From Nonomuraea endophytica (GTDB lineage Bacteria > Actinomycetota > Actinomycetes > Streptosporangiales > Streptosporangiaceae), in the NCBI RefSeq assembly GCF_014203235.1, contig NZ_JACHIN010000014.1, positions 1 through 64,000 on the forward strand: a stretch of DNA of 64,000 nt. The letters run 5' to 3'. The notes under the pieces are model-generated. The model was not told where the DNA came from. It saw only the letters and a list, made by a program, of their open reading frames with translations, and ran no database searches. Positions 1 to 8,863 of the stretch are shown piece after piece. Position 1 is the first letter of the stretch; every line of letters begins with the position of its first letter. The position numbers and the translations under genes are program-made.

Positions 1-498
1 GTCCAAGCCGTTCGCCGCTACCTGAACCAGTTCCGTCCCGCCGACGGCCGCGCCCGAGCGGCCAACACCTCGCAAGTCCGCCCAGCGGCTCCCACAGCCC
101 CAGCCCCGCCCAAACCTCGCCGCGTGGTCCGCTGGCTCATGACCCGCCCCGACCACCTGAGCAGCACCGATGCCACCCACTTGCAGCGCATCCTGGAGCG
201 CAGCCCCGGCCTTGCGGCCACCGCCCGCCACGTCCGCGCGTTCGCCCACATGATGACCGAGCTCCAGGGCCACCACCTCGAGACGTGGATCGCCGCCGTC
301 CGCGCCGACCCGCTACCCGCCTTCCACGTCTTCGCCAACGGACTCCAACGCGACCATGACGCCGTCCGCAACGGACTCACCCTGCCCTACAGCAGCGGCG
401 CGGTCGAGGGCAGAGTTTGCAAACTCAAGTTCCTGAAGAGGCTCATGTTCGGTCGCGCGAACTACGACCTCCTCCGCGCCATGGCTCTGCACAACTGA
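1..498 (+). CDS. ISL3-family transposase, C-terminal part (5' end outside window)
   Basis: The frame is open from base 1 and ends at 498, so only the last ~165 codons are present. The text resembles the C-terminal catalytic end of ISL3-type transposases: a Pro/Ala-rich hinge, then a helical region, then the end motif LPYSSGAVEGRVCKLKFLKR, which in this family carries the final acidic residue (E of AVEG) of the DDE triad. The protein would cut and rejoin the ends of its own insertion sequence. Whether the copy is intact cannot be judged because the N-terminus lies to the left. It starts a stretch of mobile-element debris. Confidence 0.8.
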   Translation, partial: VQAVRRYLNQFRPADGRARAANTSQVRPAAPTAPAPPKPRRVVRWLMTRPDHLSSTDATHLQRILERSPGLAATARHVRAFAHMMTELQGHHLETWIAAVRADPLPAFHVFANGLQRDHDAVRNGLTLPYSSGAVEGRVCKLKFLKRLMFGRANYDLLRAMALHN

Positions 499-593
499 GA
501 TCACCGAACGTGATCGCTCCCCATTGATCGCGCCAGAGCCCAAATCCCTGATCGTCGACACTGCCGCTTCGCCAGAGCGGCTGAGGTGTCCTG

Positions 594-1319
594 ATGAGCA
601 CGGCAAGCAGCAAGATCCCGTCGGCTCCCCGCCTCGCCGGCATCCGGTCCCGCTGGCTCAGTGCCGCGAGCACCAACCTCCACGACGACCCCGGAGTGGC
701 CGGCGCGGCTCTGGTCGGGTCGCTGGGCGCGGGCCGAGCCGACGACTGGAGCGACATTGATCTGCTCGTGGTCGTGAACGACGCGCATCCCGACGATTAC
801 GCGGTACTCGGCCGTCTCCCTTCCGGTTCGGGGACCTTGACGGCGGCCTTCGATGCCCGCCACAACGGCCCTCGCGGCATCAGGGCGATCAGCGGACAGC
901 ATCTCGTGGACGGACTTCCGCTCTGGGTCGACTGGCACATCCACCCGGTCTCGCAGGCGGCCTGGCCTGCCGACAGCGTGGTCATCTTCGACCGGCGAGG
1001 CTTCGACCGGATCCCTGCCACCTTCTCCGAACTGCTCAGCACCGGCGAATTCGAGCTGCCGACCCTCAGGCAACCCATCGATCACCAGATTGCGCGGCTG
1101 GTGATGGTCCCGATCGCGGGCAAGCGGATCGCCCGTCGCTCGCCGGAGACGGCCCGGATGATCGAGTTTCTCGGAGGCCCCTACACGCTCGTCGCCTCCT
1201 GGCAGCACCACCTTGCCACGCTGCGCCAGCTGTTGGATGGATTCGCGACGCTCGGACTGCCCGACAGCGTCGCTGCCGGGCACGCCTACCTCGACCTCGT
1301 GACGGAAACTCTCGACTGA
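594..1319 (+). CDS. Nucleotidyltransferase-domain protein (aminoglycoside adenylyltransferase-like)
   Basis: 241 residues. Residues 42-56 hold the polymerase-beta-type nucleotidyltransferase signature GS-(x)n-D-x-D (G42 S43, D54, D56, in SDIDLLVVV), which binds the metal-NTP. The remainder is helical and resembles the C-terminal half of small-molecule nucleotidyltransferases that adenylylate aminoglycosides or lincosamides. I cannot tell which substrate, or whether it is a resistance enzyme at all. The ATG at 594 follows a non-coding gap after the transposase. It lies between transposase and recombinase remnants, which fits horizontal acquisition. Confidence 0.65.
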   Translation: MSTASSKIPSAPRLAGIRSRWLSAASTNLHDDPGVAGAALVGSLGAGRADDWSDIDLLVVVNDAHPDDYAVLGRLPSGSGTLTAAFDARHNGPRGIRAISGQHLVDGLPLWVDWHIHPVSQAAWPADSVVIFDRRGFDRIPATFSELLSTGEFELPTLRQPIDHQIARLVMVPIAGKRIARRSPETARMIEFLGGPYTLVASWQHHLATLRQLLDGFATLGLPDSVAAGHAYLDLVTETLD

Positions 1320-1335
1320 CGCCGACCGATTCGCC

Positions 1336-1452
1336 GCCTGCCCGGCGGCGGAGCACGGTGTGCAGCATGTCGTCGGTGATGACGGGCGGCCGACCGCCGT
1401 GCTGCCCTTGCGGGCCGCCGCGTCGAATCCTTCGAGGGTCCACTCCCGGACG
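1336..1452 (-). pseudogene. Serine recombinase fragment (C-terminal HTH part), frameshifted
   Basis: On the minus strand two different frames together spell the end of a Tn3-resolvase-like serine recombinase: one has REWTLEGFDAAARKG, the next has GRPPVITDDMLHTVLRRRAG. The order is right for one protein but a frameshift separates the halves and neither the catalytic serine domain nor a start is present. It is a decayed remnant, opposite in direction to the second recombinase fragment that begins about 100 bp further right. Confidence 0.55.
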
Positions 1453-1549
1453 TTCTCGGGGGTTGAGGAACATCGGAATGCGACGCGGTAGCCGCACCCC
1501 GATAGGCGCGTCTCGGGGGTCACAGCCAGTGAGGCCGTCGGCCAACGAA

Positions 1550-2005
1550 CGTCACGGCGTGGGGCTCCAGGACCTCATCGCGATCGTCGCCGACCTCCGC
1601 AAGCGCGGCATCGGCTTCCGGTCGCTGAAGGAAGCGCTCGACACCACGACCGCCGGCGGACGCCTGGTCTTCCACGTGTTCGCCGCCCTGGCGGAGTTCA
1701 TCCGTGAACTCATCATCGAGGGCACGAACGAGGGCCTGGCGGCCGCTCGCGCTCGCGGTCAGCGTCTCGGCCGGCCGCCCGCGATGACGCCCGAACAGGT
1801 ACGCCACGCCAAGGCCCTGCTCGCCCAGCCCGACGCGACCATCGCCTCGATCGCCCGGCTGCTCGGGGTCAGCCGGTCCACGATCTACAAGTACGTGCCC
1901 GAGCTGATGACGAGCGTTGACGGCCAGACCATCGACGTCCCCTCCCAACGCCTCGAACTCACCGCAGAGACCGATCAAGCGAGTGGCGGCTCGCCGAAGC
2001 TATAG
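1550..2005 (+). pseudogene. Serine recombinase/resolvase, N-terminally truncated
   Basis: About 150 residues match the second half of the resolvase catalytic domain and the DNA-binding tail of Tn3-type resolvases: LQDLIAIVADLRKRGIGFRS, then the long E-helix segment with FAALAEFIRELI, then a GRPP hinge and a helix-turn-helix ending SRSTIYKYVPEL. The N-terminal region with the nucleophilic serine is missing; the upstream reading frame runs through antisense recombinase sequence. No activity is expected. It marks an old transposon boundary next to the nucleotidyltransferase gene. Confidence 0.65.
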
Positions 2006-2300
2006 AAGTCCCGGGCCATCTCGAGGCGATGCTGACTCGGCAACAGAACCCGCAGGTTCCGCAGCGGGGTGAGCGGGAGCGCGAGGACCGAATGCCACCC
2101 TCGCTGGCCCGGGCCAGGGCGCGGGCAAGGCGGGAGCGTGCCGTGCCGCGCGGTGCTCGGGCAGTCGCGTGAACACCGTGCCGACAGGGCATGGCTGGGT
2201 TGAGGCCCGTCTTCTTCTGGCGTGGCCACGCCAGACCGCCGTTGAGGCGATGGACGATCATGAGAAGCGCCGCGTACCCGGCGACGCTTCTCAGTGCACG
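2006..2300. other. Intergenic gap, no gene recognised
   Basis: About 295 bp between the recombinase remnant and the small membrane protein. A minus-strand frame ending at 1975 contains a phrase (RLEMARDFYSFGEPPLA) that looks like a protein tail, but I could not assign it to a family and there is no credible start. Confidence 0.3.
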
Positions 2301-2645
2301 CTACTGACGGGCGCGCCCTTTGCGCTCTCCTCGGCTTCTGCGCGAGACGAACCACCACACGATGACGGCTTGCACGATGCCGGCGATCTGAAGCGGGGCC
2401 CACACCAGGACCGGGATCAGGCCGTTGAGCGAGTCGGGCAGAGCTTGGAAGCTGATGGCGTCGCTGCTGAAAACGAGTATCGGGATGATGCTCGTGGGGA
2501 AGCTGAGCAGCATCAGCGGCCACATGGCCACGCTGTCTTTGCCGGACAGCATGGCTATCAACGCCGCGGCACCGGCGACGACGATGAGGACGGCATAGGC
2601 GGCGGCGGCCCGCTGCGCGATGCTCAGTCCCTTAACCCAGTTCAC
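2301..2645 (-). CDS. Small membrane protein (SCO4225-like), candidate immunity protein
   Basis: 114 residues from a GTG at 2645, which has GGAG about 14 bp upstream; the frame stays open to 2699, but that start would put a polar Cys-containing leader before the first membrane segment. Three hydrophobic segments are visible: about residues 15-34, 42-57 and 75-92, with the phrase MWPLMLLSFPTS before a basic Arg-rich tail. The WP-LL-PTS pattern recalls the SCO4225-type small membrane proteins of Streptomyces. It lies 97 bp downstream of the secreted phospholipase-tipped protein on the same strand, the usual place for an immunity gene in polymorphic-toxin loci. The immunity role is inference from position and membrane location. 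Confidence 0.5.
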   Translation of the reverse strand: MNWVKGLSIAQRAAAAYAVLIVVAGAAALIAMLSGKDSVAMWPLMLLSFPTSIIPILVFSSDAISFQALPDSLNGLIPVLVWAPLQIAGIVQAVIVWWFVSRRSRGERKGRARQ

Positions 2646-2742
2646 AAGGCGTATCCGTTCTCCGGAGGCGCAGGGTGTGCACGAGATGGCACCGCGCACA
2701 CCCTGACCGTGTTGCAGGTGACAGGCTAGGCGGGTTGCGGTC

Positions 2743-5448
2743 CTACATGGACCAGCCGCCGCCGTAGGTGACGCCCCACCAGTAGCCGTAGGCGATGGAC
2801 CAGCAGTCGGCTCGCCTGACCCCGTAGGCGGGGCAGGTATTGTCCTTGAGCACCGAGTACAAGATGGAGTCCGCGGCGGCCTTCTTCGACTTGTTCCACT
2901 TGTCGGTCTTGCTCTTGTAGATGATGCCGTAGCCGTAGTCGTGCATGTCGCACGCGCTCTCGAAGTTGTAGCCGCGTGGCCGGTCGGGAGCGTTGGAGCA
3001 GTGATCGTTCTTGACGCCCATCACCCACTTCTTGGTCGGGGTGACCTTGCGGGCGGGGGTCAGGAACCTGCCACCGTATTCCATCGGGACGGGGCCGAAG
3101 TTGCAGCCGTCGCGCCCGTACAGGTATTGGGACATGTACTGGCACTTGGCCGAGGCGCGCAGCCCGACGGTCGCGGGCTGGGTGGCCGTCTTCAGCTTGC
3201 CGATCGCCTCGTAGGTCAGGTTCCAGGAGCCTAGCGCGGGGGTGTTGAGCGCGGTGATGTTGCCCTTGGTGTCGTAGGTGTAGGTGCTGACCTGGACCGG
3301 CTCGTCGTCAATCTTGCGGTTGTCGGTGACCTGACGGAGCCGCTTGGCGTTGTCGTAGCCGTAAGTGACGGCCTCGCCGCTCGCGCCGCCCCCGGCGGGG
3401 GTGAAGCCGATGGCCTTGAGCTGGCCGGTCACATCGCCCAGGGCGCTGCTGGTCGCCGTGGTGGCGGTGGCGTAGGTGAAGGTCACCGTCGCGCAGGCAG
3501 CGGTGATGCAGTCGTCTTGCGGTGTGGCCGGGGCAGCCAGGCGGCTGTAGCGGCCCTGGGCGTCGTAGCTGATGACGGCCACGCCGTCGGCGTTGCCGAT
3601 CTTGGTGATCAGGTGGTCGTCGCCGACCTTCGTCCAGGTGTAGGTCAGCGTCGGGGCGCCTTCCCCGGCCGCGACCATGGTCTGGGTGAAGCCGCCGTCG
3701 GCGTTCTTCACCACGGTGTCACCGTTCGCGGCGGCGAAGGTGCCGGGCTTTGCGGCGTCGGCGGTGAATCGGGCGGACTCCTTGCCCAGGTTGATCTGGA
3801 TGTAGCCGTTGCTGCTGTAGTCCTTCAGGCGGTTGCCGAGGATGCCGCCCAGCGGCTCCAGCCGCCAGTTCGGGCCCAGGACGGCCTCGTTCGGCAGCGT
3901 GAGGTCGATGCGCTGGCCGGCGCTGTGGCTACGGGTGACGATCAGCCCGGTGTCGGTGAAGTCCGTGGCATCGGTGATCCACACGCCGGTGTCGGTGTCC
4001 GCCCGGCCGGGATACAGGTCCTCCGGAGCGGGCCCGGGATCGGCCGGGTCGTCGCCTTCGCCGGGGGTGAAGGGCTCATCCGAGGTGACTTCCAGCATGG
4101 GTGCGTCGAGGCCGTCGGTGTTCTCGGTGGCGGCGAAGACGCGGTAGTTCTTGACCTTGGTCTCGGTGGGCGCCTGCAGCACCAGGCCGTGGTTGGCGGT
4201 CCCGGCAGCCCACTTGGTCACGATCGGGGTGACGTCCCAGGTCATCGTGCCGGTGCCGCAGGAGCCGAGCTGGGAGCCCTCGGTGGAGGTGACGGCGTCC
4301 TCGGTGGTGTTGGACGGCTGCGGGGTCCAGGTCTGCTTGGTGGCGTCCCAGAAGTCGGTGACGCGGCGCACCTGGATGCCGGCGCCGACCTTGGGGCCGC
4401 ATGCGGGCGCGTCCAGATTGGTGAGCTTGAGGACGGCCTTGCTGGGCGTCTTCAGCCCGGCGGTGTTGAAGCGCAGGTAGGCGCGGGCTTTCTCGCCGTC
4501 GGCTTCGGTGCCGGCCTTGAGGTAGCCGCCGGAGACGTTGTTGCCGTCGAAGGCGCTGTTGACGTCGGTGTCTCCGTTGAGGGGCAGCACGACGGACGGG
4601 TCGACGGTGACCGGGTAGGCCGTGGCGGGGTCGGCGAGGAAGCTGTCGGCGGGCTTGAGCACCAGCGTCTTGCCGTCGGCGGTGTTCTGCACGTCGGTGG
4701 TGATCTCGCCGACGCGGTCCTGACCCTGGCCGCCTTGCGGGGCGCTGCGCGCGAGCTTGCCGCCGCGGGCGCGGTAGGCGTGCGGCGAGGTGGCGTCGTA
4801 CATGACCGGCTTGGAGGAGGAGGCGATGACCTTGCCGCCGTCCTTGAACGCGAGCTGGCCGCTGCCGTTGTCGGCGAGGGTGAGCCCCTCGGCCGCGACC
4901 GGGATCTTGATCTCGACCGGGCCGGCGGGCCGCCGGTTGAGGACGATGTCGAAGCGCAGGCCGGTGGGCAGCGCGGTGGCGACCAGGTCGCCGGCGCCGT
5001 CGGCGGCGACGCCGCGGTAGACGGCCTTGCTGCCGTCCAGGACGGGCTTGGGCAGGTCGCCGTCCCAGCCGAGCTCCACCCCGTCTCCGCCCTCGCGCAT
5101 CAGCTGGGCGAAGGCGTCCTTGCCGCCGCCGGAGAAGCGCACGTCGCCCTTGGCCGCCTTGGGGTGGATGGCGGCGCCGTCCTCGATGAGGTCGGTGTCG
5201 ATGTCGGCCCAGCCGCCGTCGTCCTGCTTGATGCGGATGGGGCCAGCGTGCAGTTCGGTGACGGTGCGGCCGTCGGCACCCCGGTAGGTGGTGGAGGTCT
5301 CGGTGCGTTCCACGACGGCACGCTTGCCGTCATCCGTGGACGGGAGCGTGGGGGTGGGCGTGGGCGCCGCGTAGGCGACCGTGACCGTGCCGAGCACGGT
5401 GAACGCGGTGAGCGCGCATGCGGTCGCCAGCCTGCGGGAGGATCTCAT
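2743..5448 (-). CDS. Secreted DNRLRE/YD-repeat protein with C-terminal phospholipase A2 domain (putative polymorphic toxin)
   Basis: 901 residues from the ATG at 5448, with AAGGG just upstream (a TTG lies one codon earlier). It has a Sec signal peptide (RR, hydrophobic core, AYA cut near residue 28). A large N-terminal region (about 30-290) is followed by a DNRLRE-like domain (about 300-455, with YLRFNTAGL and WDVTPIV), a short YD-repeat stretch (about 610-760, with ISYDAQGRYSRL, YGYDNAKRLRQV and YTYDTKGNI), and a C-terminal domain after residue ~770. That last domain has the prokaryotic phospholipase A2 active site: DHCS, then YNFESACDMHDYGYG with the His-Asp pair near residue 836, as in Streptomyces violaceoruber PLA2. 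It is short for an RHS protein, whose carriers usually exceed 1500 residues. An effector role is inferred from architecture and the small membrane gene downstream. Confidence 0.75.
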   Translation of the reverse strand: MRSSRRLATACALTAFTVLGTVTVAYAAPTPTPTLPSTDDGKRAVVERTETSTTYRGADGRTVTELHAGPIRIKQDDGGWADIDTDLIEDGAAIHPKAAKGDVRFSGGGKDAFAQLMREGGDGVELGWDGDLPKPVLDGSKAVYRGVAADGAGDLVATALPTGLRFDIVLNRRPAGPVEIKIPVAAEGLTLADNGSGQLAFKDGGKVIASSSKPVMYDATSPHAYRARGGKLARSAPQGGQGQDRVGEITTDVQNTADGKTLVLKPADSFLADPATAYPVTVDPSVVLPLNGDTDVNSAFDGNNVSGGYLKAGTEADGEKARAYLRFNTAGLKTPSKAVLKLTNLDAPACGPKVGAGIQVRRVTDFWDATKQTWTPQPSNTTEDAVTSTEGSQLGSCGTGTMTWDVTPIVTKWAAGTANHGLVLQAPTETKVKNYRVFAATENTDGLDAPMLEVTSDEPFTPGEGDDPADPGPAPEDLYPGRADTDTGVWITDATDFTDTGLIVTRSHSAGQRIDLTLPNEAVLGPNWRLEPLGGILGNRLKDYSSNGYIQINLGKESARFTADAAKPGTFAAANGDTVVKNADGGFTQTMVAAGEGAPTLTYTWTKVGDDHLITKIGNADGVAVISYDAQGRYSRLAAPATPQDDCITAACATVTFTYATATTATSSALGDVTGQLKAIGFTPAGGGASGEAVTYGYDNAKRLRQVTDNRKIDDEPVQVSTYTYDTKGNITALNTPALGSWNLTYEAIGKLKTATQPATVGLRASAKCQYMSQYLYGRDGCNFGPVPMEYGGRFLTPARKVTPTKKWVMGVKNDHCSNAPDRPRGYNFESACDMHDYGYGIIYKSKTDKWNKSKKAAADSILYSVLKDNTCPAYGVRRADCWSIAYGYWWGVTYGGGWSM

Positions 5449-5701
5449 CAATCACCCTTATGGGTATAAAACGGACAAAGCGACCGCAAAGCTAGCACCT
5501 GGACTCACAGGAAACTTTCAGGAAAGGAGGCCGTGACCGCGCCGAGACCGACGCCACGCGATCAATCCCGAGGCTCGAACTCCTGATGCTGCGGAGGTAC
5601 CGCTGCACGCGAAGGACCGCCGGGACAGATGGGGCCAGCGGGAATGTGGGGCAGATCACCGCCCAGACGCGTCAGCTTGTCGTTTTAGTTCTGACCTTCG
5701 C

Positions 5702-6310
5702 TTATGCCGTGTCAGAGTTGTTGTAATGTTGCGCCATCATCCGGAGGATGTCGCGGGCGGTCGTCGTTAAGGGGTGGTCGCTGCCTAGCGCCCGTCCACA
5801 GTCGGTGAGGACAACCTCGAACAAGAGACGAGCACGGTCCAAGTCCCCAGCTGCCGCGTAAGCGGCGGCCAGATTGTGGCGAGTGATCAGGGTATGAGGA
5901 TGATCGGAGCCCAGGATCCGCTCGCAGTCGGCGAGCGTGGCCTTGAACAAGGGAATGGCCCGGTCTGGATCCCCCATCATCCGGTAGGCGTTGGCTAGGT
6001 TGCTGCGGGATTGCAGCGTGTCGGGGTGGTCGGTGCCGAGCACCCGCTCCCGATCGGCCAGCGTGGCCCAATACAGGGGGATGGCACGCCCCAGATCGCC
6101 CGCCGACTCGTAGGCGCAAGCCAGGTTATTGCGGGATTGCAGGGTGTTGGGGTGGTCCGTGCCCAGTACACGCTCGGAGTCGGCGAGCGTGGATTCCAGC
6201 AGGGGGATCGCCTGCCCCAGATCGCCCTGTACCGCGCCTGTAGGTGCCCGGAACTCGGCCGTTGGGGCTGGCCTGGGGTTGGCGTTCCCGTTCTGGAGGG
6301 CATGATCGCT
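5702..6310 (-). pseudogene. Tetratricopeptide-repeat protein, N-terminally truncated by IS
   Basis: The frame encodes four consecutive ~42-residue TPR units of the actinobacterial NB-ARC/TPR kind, each with the pattern LGxDHPxTLxxRxNLAxAY and GDLxRAIPL. The protein ends at 5702, but at its upstream end it runs straight into the integrase-type IS whose transposase starts at 6315, and the expected N-terminal ATPase or signalling domain is absent. I see no continuation on the far side of the IS, so an adjacent deletion is likely. TPRs bind partner proteins; this remnant is probably non-functional. Confidence 0.7.
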
Positions 6311-6314
6311 GTTC

Positions 6315-7379
6315 ATGGCGCTGCGGTTGCTTTATCTGATCTTCGCCCGGCTCGCGGGTTGGTTGGTGTTGCTGGCTCGCTCACAGCAGTCGAAGGACGT
6401 GGAGATTCTGGTCTTGCGTCATCAGCTCGCGGTGTTGCGTCGGCAGGTGGCGAGGCCGCGGCCGTCGTGGTCGGATCGGGCGGTGATCAGCGCGCTGGCG
6501 CGGCTGCTGTCTCCCTCCGGTCGTCGGCGGTTGTTCGTGACACCGGGTACGCTGCTGCGCTGGCACGCCGATCTGGTACGGCGGCGCTGGACGTTCAAAC
6601 GCCGCAGCCAGGGGCGGCCCGTTACCCGCGCCTCCATCCGGGCCTTGGTACTTCGTCTGGCCCGGGAGAATCCGCTGTGGGGTTACCGACGGATCGCCGG
6701 TGAACTCGCCGCGCTGGGCTACCGGGTGGGAGCCTCCACGGTGTGGCTCATCTTGAGGAAGGCCGACATCGACCCAGCGCCACGACGCGCGGGCCCGACC
6801 TGGAGTGAGTTCCTGCGCGCTCAAGCCACCGGGGTCTTGGCCTGCGACTTCTTCCACTGCGACACCGTACTGTTCAAGCGCCTGTATTGCCTGGTCATTA
6901 TGGAGCTCTGCACCCGCAGGGTGCACATCCTTGGTGTCACCAAGCACCCGACCGGGCCATGGGTGGCACAGCAGGCCAGGAACCTGATGATCGAGCTGGG
7001 GGACAAGGCGGAGGGGTTCAGGTTCCTCATCCGCGATCGGGATACGAAGTTCACCACGATGTTCGACGACGTCTTCACGGCCGCAGGCATCCGCATCATC
7101 AAGACACCACCTCGCGCACCGCGGGCCAACGCTTTCGCCGAACGCTGGATCGGGGGCCTGCGCCGCGAACTCCTTGATCGGATCCTCATCGTCAACGCCC
7201 GCCACTTACGACGCGTGCTGGCCACCTACGAAACCCAGTTCAATGAGCATCGCCCCCATCGCTCTCTGGGCCAGGCCGCTCCACTGCGAGCCCTTCCCGA
7301 CCCGGTCGAAGACGATATCAAGGTCATCCGACATGACCGCCTCGGCGGGCTAATCCACGAATACGCGCAGGTCGCATAG
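6315..7379 (+). mobile_element. Integrase-type (IS3-like, single ORF) transposase, intact
   Basis: 354 residues beginning at ATG 6315. The N-terminal helical region (SKDVEILVLRHQLAVLRRQV) and HTH linker lead to an rve integrase core: VLACDFFHCDT gives the first Asp, FLIRDRDTKF the second, and NAFAERWIGGLRRELLDR the Glu of the DDE triad. The C-terminus LGGLIHEY is shared with the broken copies at 15358 and 18467. It sits between the truncated TPR gene and the integrase stub, so it probably caused both truncations. I could not define terminal inverted repeats or target duplication with confidence. Confidence 0.85.
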
Positions 7380-7495
7380 GGTGGCCGAGTTCTTGGCACC
7401 CACAGGACGTGATGCTCAGGGTCTACGCCAAATGCATCGACGGACAACGAGACGTCGCGAACCAACGCATCCTCGACGCCCTCGAAGCAGCATGA
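7380..7495 (+). pseudogene. Tyrosine recombinase (phage/ICE integrase), last ~38 codons only
   Basis: Reading from about 7385, the frame gives SSWHPQDVMLRVYAKCIDGQ and then about 15 residues to TGA at 7493-7495. The phrase RVYAKCIDGQ close to the stop is typical of the C-terminal tail just after the catalytic tyrosine region of actinobacterial integrases. Everything upstream has been replaced by the IS ending at 7379. It points toward the tRNA-Lys repeat at 7702, as an integrase normally lies next to its attachment site, and so is best read as the integrase of an older element. Confidence 0.6.
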
Positions 7496-7509
7496 TCGCG
7501 AAGGCAAGC

Positions 7510-7544
7510 AGAAGGACCCCGAGAATCGCTCTCGGGGTCCTTCT
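7510..7544 (+). terminator. Perfect hairpin after integrase stub
   Basis: Two 15-base arms (agaaggaccccgaga and its exact complement) flank a 5-base loop at 7525-7529. It starts 15 bp after the integrase stop. There is no U-tract, as is common for actinobacterial terminators. Confidence 0.7.
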
Positions 7545-7701
7545 ATGTGTAGCGCGACCTGGGTAAACGCGCCAGGAGCCATTCCGCGCATAGTCCGGGA
7601 TGGGTGGCATACGGCTGCGTTCGGCGGCATCTGCCTACCTACGCGGTGCAAGCTGTATCAGGGAGAAACTCCAGCTCAGAAGCCAGATTCAAGGTCAAGG
7701 A

Positions 7702-7749
7702 TGGTAGGGCGCCCGGGGCTCGAACCCGGAACCTACGGATTAAAAGTCC
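7702..7749 (-). repeat. attL-type direct repeat: displaced 3' half of tRNA-Lys
   Basis: These 48 bp are identical to 23128-23175, which run from the CCA end to the anticodon region of the intact tRNA-Lys gene. Beyond 7749 the sequence departs from a functional tRNA. This is the expected product of site-specific integration into a tRNA 3' end and defines the left edge of the element. Confidence 0.88.
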
Positions 7750-8048
7750 ACGGCATTAATGTCGGGCCCTGCCAATCCATATTCTAATGTACCACCCTCG
7801 GCGTCAATGTCGCCCATTGAAATGTCCATGAATGACGCCCCGTGCCACGCCGAATCGAATGCCGAAGAGCAACCACCGAGCAGCCGTATGGCGCATGCGC
7901 AAATTTGACAGTCCGGTTTCGATGGTAGGTAGGTCGCATCAGCTTGCCGGAACCAAAGGGCTGCGGAGCCGCTTCTCGCAGCAGACCTTGGGGCGATCAT
8001 GCCCGAAAGGTGGATCTATCGTGAGTCAAGCCGCCTCGCCGCGCTCTG
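7750..8048. other. Element edge, no gene recognised
   Basis: About 300 bp. On the minus strand the first ~50 bp loosely resemble a degenerate tRNA 5' half (attggcag ahead of the shared anticodon arm), probably the element's own half of the attachment site. The rest holds only short open frames with no recognisable product. Confidence 0.35.
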
Positions 8049-8687
8049 ATGGATTGTGGAGTGGTGGTCCCAGTGGATCGACCTGCGAGACAGCTGAAGC
8101 GCCTGACGATCCTCGTATTCACACTCGCTGATCGCCTCGCCGAAGAAGCCTCCGTCGACACGGGCCACCTTCCCACGCCGCGGCCGCTCGCACGCCCCGC
8201 CTGGCCTATGCGATTTGTCGACGGCACCCCCATCGGGATCGACCGCGTGGTCGACCAGGAACCATACTACTCGGGCAAGCACAAATGCCACGGGGAGAAC
8301 GTCCCGATCGTCGCCGATTCCGTCGGCCGGCTGATCTGAGCGTCGCCGGCTGCGCCCGGGGCAGTGCACGATCTGACCGCCGCCCGCGATACCAGGCTGA
8401 TCGACGCCCCGGCCACCGGTGAGATGATGACCGGCGCCGACAAGGGCTATCAAGGGGGCGGCCCCATCCGGACCCCGTTCACGCATCACCGGCACCGGCC
8501 GTCGTGCGCCCCAAAGGATGCTAACTGGGCCCACGCGCGTATCCCCGGTGTGGGAGAACGCGCCGTCGCGACCTTGAAGACGTGGAAGATCCTGGTGAAG
8601 CTGCGCTACTGCCCGCGCCGCGCTACTGCGATCGTGCAGGCCATCCTCATCCTGCACGCCATCGAAACCAACCGCTACCCAGGATGA
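8049..8687 (+). pseudogene. DDE transposase (DDE_Tnp_4 / IS5-like), nonsense and truncated
   Basis: One frame gives first FVDGTPIGIDRV and PYYSGKHKCHGENV, then after an in-frame TGA at 8337-8339 (where a Trp codon is expected) continues with VHDLTAARDTRLIDA, MTGADKGYQG and ERAVATLKTWKILVKLR, ending HAIETNRYPG at 8687. These phrases are typical of the actinobacterial DDE_Tnp_4 transposases. The N-terminal HTH domain is absent. The stop and missing start make it a pseudogene. Confidence 0.7.
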
Positions 8688-8863
8688 AAAGCGCTCACTG
8701 CTGGGGTTTGCATCCGAAGATTCTTGAAAGAATCCGTTCCGTCGCAGCCTGAGGTCCTATGCTCCAGCTAAGGCCCACGCTTGAGTAGGCGAGCTTGAAG
8801 CATGCTTCTGCCAGACCCCGCTGCTAGGTTCACCGAGAAGCCAAGCAACTCACGGTAGGAACG

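Noticed and set aside
501..1523. 340-codon minus-strand open frame over the nucleotidyltransferase
   Set aside because: Only the first ~50 residues resemble a recombinase fragment; the remainder is antisense to the nucleotidyltransferase gene.
3517..5469. 650-codon plus-strand open frame opposite the phospholipase-tipped gene
   Set aside because: Gly/Val/Ala/Arg-rich without any domain; it is the GC-driven antisense shadow of the minus-strand gene, which has a signal peptide and clear domains.
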